DNA of 64,000 nucleotides, from NCBI GenBank assembly GCA_022773585.1, contig JALEZZ010000008.1:62001-126000 (forward strand), in the 5' to 3' direction. Every line of letters begins with the position of its first letter. Within the stretch, counting starts at the first letter, position 1. This stretch comes from Selenomonas sp. GTDB taxonomy: Bacteria > Bacillota > Negativicutes > Selenomonadales > Selenomonadaceae. A program made the position numbers and the translations under genes. Shown here in pieces: positions 61,142 to 64,000 of this stretch. Below the pieces are notes generated by a model, which saw only the letters and a program-made list of their open reading frames with translations, had not been told where the DNA came from and did no database searches.

Positions 61142-62176
61142 TTAGTGCTTCTCGTAAATCTGGTCGAACGTGCCGCCATCGGCGAAATGCTCTTTCTGCG
61201 CTTTCTGCCAGCCGCCGAATGCATCATCGATTGTCACGAGCGTCAGCTTCGGGAACTTTGCAGCATATTTCGCAGCGATTTCTTCGTCGCGCGGACGGTA
61301 GAAGTGCTTTGCCGCAATCTCCTGGCCTTCCTTCGAGTAGATGTATTTGATGTAGGCCTCGGCGACCTTGCGCGTGCCTTTCTGGTCGACGACTTCATCG
61401 ACGACGGCGACGGACGGCTCGGCAAGGATGCTCAGCGAAGGCACGACGATCTCGTACTTGTCAGGGTCTTCCTGCACGGAAAGCAGCGCCTCATTCTCCC
61501 AAGCAACCAGCACATCGCCCTGACCGCGCTGGACGAACGACGTTGTCGCGCCGCGCGCGCCAGAGTCGAGCGCCACGACCTGCTGGAACAGCTTCTTGAT
61601 GAAGCCCTTGACCTGCTCCGTATCGCCGTTGTACTTTTTCTCAGCGTACGCCCAGGCCGCGAGGTAGTTCCAACGCGCGCCACCCGAAGTCTTCGGGTTC
61701 GGCGTGACGACCTGCACATCATCGCGCGTCAAGTCGTCCCAGTCGTGGATGTTCTTCGGATTGCCCTTGCGCACGAGGAACACGATGGTCGAGGTGTACG
61801 GCGCGGAGTTGTTCGGGAACTTCGTCATCCAATCCTTGTCAATGAGGCCCGTCGCCGCGATTTCATCCACGTCATACGCGAGCGCGAGCGTCACGACGTC
61901 AGCTTCAAGCCCTTCGCGCACGGAGCGCGCCTGCTTGCCTGAGCCGCCATGCGACTGCGTGAAATTCACCTGCTCGCCCGTCTCGGCCTCCCACTTCTTC
62001 GCGAATGCCTCGTTGAAATCCTGATACAGCTCGCGCGTCGGATCGTAAGACACGTTGAGGAACGTCTGACCATCGGCGCTCTCGCCGGAACTTCCCGCAT
62101 CGCTGCCGCAGCCCGCCATCACCCCCGCCATCATGAGAAGTCCTGCCGCCATCGCCAGCCACTTTTTCGCTTTCAT
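61142..62176 (-). CDS. sbp: Sulfate-binding lipoprotein
   Basis: 344 residues. Lipobox MAGVMAGC (Cys23) after a signal peptide starting [48 protein letters not shown] and [15 protein letters not shown] are the sulfate-contact and hinge segments of Sbp/CysP. It is anchored at the outer face of the inner membrane and delivers sulfate to CysTWA. GGGGGAG lies 6 nt before the ATG at 62176. Sbp and CysP cannot be separated with certainty. Confidence 0.92.
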   Translation of the reverse strand: MKAKKWLAMAAGLLMMAGVMAGCGSDAGSSGESADGQTFLNVSYDPTRELYQDFNEAFAKKWEAETGEQVNFTQSHGGSGKQARSVREGLEADVVTLALAYDVDEIAATGLIDKDWMTKFPNNSAPYTSTIVFLVRKGNPKNIHDWDDLTRDDVQVVTPNPKTSGGARWNYLAAWAYAEKKYNGDTEQVKGFIKKLFQQVVALDSGARGATTSFVQRGQGDVLVAWENEALLSVQEDPDKYEIVVPSLSILAEPSVAVVDEVVDQKGTRKVAEAYIKYIYSKEGQEIAAKHFYRPRDEEIAAKYAAKFPKLTLVTIDDAFGGWQKAQKEHFADGGTFDQIYEKH

Positions 62177-62246
62177 GCTGCTCTCCCCCTTCGCGTCTTT
62201 TAAATGCATATATGTTTACTATCTTTATGGGCAAAAAAATTTGCTT

Positions 62247-62495
62247 TCAGTCGAGGCCACCTTTCTCGACGACGAGATTCCATGTGCGATCGTCGTTCTT
62301 GTCCACCGAGAGCACTTTGTGTCCCTCGTCTTTGAGGCTGCGCGGCACGTTCTGGATGGGCTCGCCGTCGTTCAGATGAACGCCGAGCTTCTGGCCGTCC
62401 TCGAGGTCTTCGAGTGCGACCTTGACTTTGACGAACGTAATCGGGCAGACGACATCGGTGATGTCGATCGTATCATCTACTGCTGCTTTGCTCAT
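62247..62495 (-). CDS. TusA-family sulfur carrier protein
   Basis: 82 residues. ITDVVCPITFVKVKVALEDLEDGQKLGVHLNDGEP shows the CPxxxxK signature with the sulfur-carrying Cys (about residue 17). TusA proteins accept persulfide sulfur in the cytoplasm. The start overlaps the sulfite reductase stop by 4 nt (ATGA) with GGAGG 7 nt upstream, so it is tightly coupled to sulfite reduction. Confidence 0.9.
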   Translation of the reverse strand: MSKAAVDDTIDITDVVCPITFVKVKVALEDLEDGQKLGVHLNDGEPIQNVPRSLKDEGHKVLSVDKNDDRTWNLVVEKGGLD

Positions 62496-63352
62496 AAGAC
62501 TGCCTCCACTTCTTTCTGGAACTTGTCCCATCCCACACGATCGAGGCAGTTTGCAAAGCGTTCACTCGGCTTCGCGTTGTCCTCGAAGAATTTCAATGTC
62601 ACATCGACGATTTCATAGAGCTTTGCCTCGTCGAACACAATCGGCAGGAAATGGCGGCCGATCGCGATGCGGTTGCCGTAGAGGCCGCCGAACGAAATCA
62701 CGAAGCCATTCTCGCCCGTCCATGCGTCCGTCGGGCAGCTCTTGATGCACTTGCCGCAATAGACGCATTTGTTTTTGTCGAACGTGACCGTCTGCGCATC
62801 CTTGTCCACGGTGATGGCCTTTTCAGGGCAGACGGCGCCGCAGACGCCGCAATAGATGCAGCTCTCGGCCGCCCACTTCGGCAGCACGCCGCCCTTGATG
62901 CCCATGTCGTTTTCTTCGGCCTTCAGGCAGTTGTTGTGGCAGCCCGTGAAACCGAACTTGAATTTATGCGGGAGCTCGCGACCGCCATAGCGCTTGTCGA
63001 ACTCATTCGCGAGCTTCACCGTGTCGATGAGGCCGGACGGGCACGTCGCCGCGCCCTGGCAAGCCGTGATTGTGCGGACGCGCGGGCCGCAGACGCCGAC
63101 TTCGACGCCGCCGGCTTTGAGCGCAGCTTTCACTTCGTCGATGTCCTGCAATTTGATGTAGGGGATCTCGATGCCCTGACGGCTCGTCAGATGCACATAG
63201 CCCTTGCCGTATTTCTCCGCGACCTGCTGCACCGTGCCGAGCTGCGCCGCCGTGAAATGGCCGCCGACGGACTTCAGGCGCATCGCGAAACAATCCTTCT
63301 GCTTCTGGCGCATGAAGCCGCCTTTTTTGAGTTCCTTGTAATCGACTGGCAT
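62492..63352 (-). CDS. Small DsrA-like siroheme sulfite reductase
   Basis: 286 residues, one chain. After the N-terminal ferredoxin-like half (YVHLTSRQGIEIPYIKLQD), the siroheme/[4Fe-4S] ligands are Cys98, Cys104, Cys138 and Cys142 (CQGAATC, CHNNC). Two more clusters follow: CIYCGVCGAVCP (165-175) and CVYCGKCIKSCP (196-206). Reduces sulfite to sulfide, probably for assimilation given its operon. Much shorter than CysI; resembles minimal Dsr-like proteins. It may need no separate flavoprotein, taking electrons from ferredoxin. Confidence 0.87.
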   Translation of the reverse strand: MPVDYKELKKGGFMRQKQKDCFAMRLKSVGGHFTAAQLGTVQQVAEKYGKGYVHLTSRQGIEIPYIKLQDIDEVKAALKAGGVEVGVCGPRVRTITACQGAATCPSGLIDTVKLANEFDKRYGGRELPHKFKFGFTGCHNNCLKAEENDMGIKGGVLPKWAAESCIYCGVCGAVCPEKAITVDKDAQTVTFDKNKCVYCGKCIKSCPTDAWTGENGFVISFGGLYGNRIAIGRHFLPIVFDEAKLYEIVDVTLKFFEDNAKPSERFANCLDRVGWDKFQKEVEAVL

Positions 63353-63403
63353 GATATGACCCTCCTACGATTGGCTTTCACTTTTTCGTTCGGCTTCAGC
63401 ATC

Positions 63404-63460
63404 CAACTACTCCCCCCGCCGCTCACGCGGCCCGTCCCCCCTCAATGAGGGGGGCTGAAG
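63404..63460 (+). repeat. Dispersed repeat, single arm
   Basis: CAACTACTCCCCCC, GCCGCTCACGCGGC hairpin identical to that at 50774-50838, then CCCCCTCAATGAGGGGG and CTGAAG. Lies between the JAMM gene and the sulfite reductase gene, 9 nt from the JAMM stop. Confidence 0.85.
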
Positions 63461-63468
63461 TTCGTGGG

Positions 63469-63882
63469 TCACTGAATCCTTAAATCCTCTTTTGTGACAT
63501 TCTTGTCTCGGTCCACATGGAAACTGTTCAGCACGGGCTCGCCGCCGGCGAGCGAAAGGATGAAATAGCTCGCCGTGCTGTCGAAGGCGAGGCGCTTGTC
63601 CTCTTCGCTCGGCCGCGACGGCGTTGCCGGATGGCTGTGCCAGTTGCCAAGCAGCTGCCAGCCCTGCGCGCGGAGTTCCTTCACCGCCGCGAACTGCTCT
63701 TTCGGGTCGAGTGAGAAATGTTCGGCGCTCGCATCCGTATTCGTGAGGTAAAAGACTTTTTCGACCGTCTTTCCATCGCCATCCATCGTGCCGCCCAAGA
63801 GGCCGCAGTCCTCGATGGGGGCGACGCCTCGTGCATGTTGCACCATTTCCAGATAATCTGCAAGCTTCAAATGTACAACCAT
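63469..63882 (-). CDS. JAMM/MPN metalloprotease (Mec-like)
   Basis: 137 residues. Zinc-site residues Glu24 (IEDCGLLGG), His82 and His84 (NWHSHPATPSRPSEED) and Asp95 give the full JAMM set. Bacterial relatives (Mec+ in mycobacteria, HcyD in Wolinella) cut an amino acid adduct from a ThiS-like sulfur carrier. The E1-like gene lies 12 nt upstream and supports that role. GGAGG is 7 nt before the ATG. Confidence 0.88.
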   Translation of the reverse strand: MVVHLKLADYLEMVQHARGVAPIEDCGLLGGTMDGDGKTVEKVFYLTNTDASAEHFSLDPKEQFAAVKELRAQGWQLLGNWHSHPATPSRPSEEDKRLAFDSTASYFILSLAGGEPVLNSFHVDRDKNVTKEDLRIQ

Positions 63883-63894
63883 CTGCAGCCCTCC

Positions 63895-64000
63895 TCATTT
63901 CCGCAGGTCGCAGGCTGGCTGTTCGTAGTCTACGAGTTCTGTAATCGTCGGATGAGCACCGCAGACAGCACAGTTCGGATTGCGCGGAATCTTGACCTTG
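63895..64000 (-). CDS. MoeB/ThiF/HesA-type E1-like enzyme, C-terminal end (cut by window end)
   Basis: Only the last 35 codons are in the window: KVKIPRNPNCAVCGAHPTI followed by TELVDYEQ and a short tail. NPxCxVCGxxPTI is the zinc-binding end of MoeB/ThiF/MoeZ-type adenylyltransferases that activate the C-terminus of ThiS/MoaD-like carriers. Together with the JAMM protease it suggests a sulfur-carrier pathway whose carrier gene lies just outside. Confidence 0.8.
   Translation of the reverse strand, partial: KVKIPRNPNCAVCGAHPTITELVDYEQPACDLRK

Noticed and set aside
27936-63460. CRISPR array
   Set aside because: The repeats are dispersed between genes, palindromic and not separated by uniform spacers; no cas genes are present.

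Overview
The window looks like a chromosome segment of a motile, diderm member of the Negativicutes, most like Selenomonas or a close relative. Three things point there: the Gram-positive-style hrcA-grpE-dnaK-dnaJ-prmA order with a CIRCE operator; L-ring and P-ring flagellar genes together with LPS-type glycosyltransferases; and the Bacillus-like mbl-flgF-flgG order. The DNA is GC-rich with strong GC bias at third positions, so many long antisense frames are spurious. Genus assignment is inference; no rRNA is present. Nearly all genes lie on the minus strand. The exceptions are rpsT, the lactate dehydrogenase gene and one doubtful small ORF.

Layout. 1-5.8 kb: prmA (cut by the window start), dnaJ, dnaK, grpE, hrcA with promoter and CIRCE; the prmA-dnaJ gap may encode a small RNA. 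5.8-6.5 kb: a YjfB-like motility peptide and a small membrane protein. 6.5-24.3 kb: a long surface-polysaccharide/LPS locus (LtaS/MdoB-like transferase, O-antigen ligase, UDP-GalNAcA synthesis pair, GT2/GT4/GT9 transferases, TupA-like ATP-grasp, DUF535). It is interrupted at 17.8-20.4 kb by a lower-GC ATPase + TOPRIM pair and a frameshifted gene. 24.4-28 kb: hemW, lepA and divergent rpsT. 28.1-33.3 kb: MATE pump, SEC-C protein, AMIN amidase, a single-pass membrane protein. 33.3-35.6 kb: tRNA-Ser(CGA), a GT9 gene and an FkbM-type methyltransferase broken at a G8 tract. 35.7-41.9 kb: cstA, a peptide-binding lipoprotein, an Old-Yellow-Enzyme-like oxidoreductase, murA. 41.9-51.9 kb: SpoIVB-like S55 protein, phosphodiester glycosidase, then flgJ, flgI, flgH, flgA, flgG, flgF and mbl. 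52.2-53.2 kb: a lactate dehydrogenase family gene with an unusual active site. 53.25-64 kb: a sulfate assimilation cluster (cysN, cysD, aprB, aprA, cysA, cysW, cysT, sbp, tusA, siroheme sulfite reductase, JAMM protease, MoeB/ThiF-like E1).

How the genes work together. The sulfur cluster gives a full route: sulfate uptake (Sbp-CysTWA), activation to APS (CysDN), reduction to sulfite by AprAB rather than PAPS reductase, and reduction to sulfide by a small DsrA-like enzyme. TusA, the JAMM protease and the E1-like enzyme suggest the sulfide is loaded on a sulfur-carrier protein. Consistent with an APS rather than PAPS route, the C-terminus of CysN is a recognisable but decayed APS-kinase domain.

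Most interesting signals: (1) a dispersed palindromic repeat family, three paired copies and seven single arms plus a short remnant, one arm inserted in frame inside hemW; (2) the G8 tract that switches an FkbM methyltransferase between two C-termini; (3) the decayed APS kinase domain in CysN; (4) the ATPase/TOPRIM pair inside the LPS operon, possibly a defence module; (5) two closely matching sigma-28-type promoters upstream of yjfB and flgG; (6) a promoter-terminator unit without an ORF between dnaJ and prmA.
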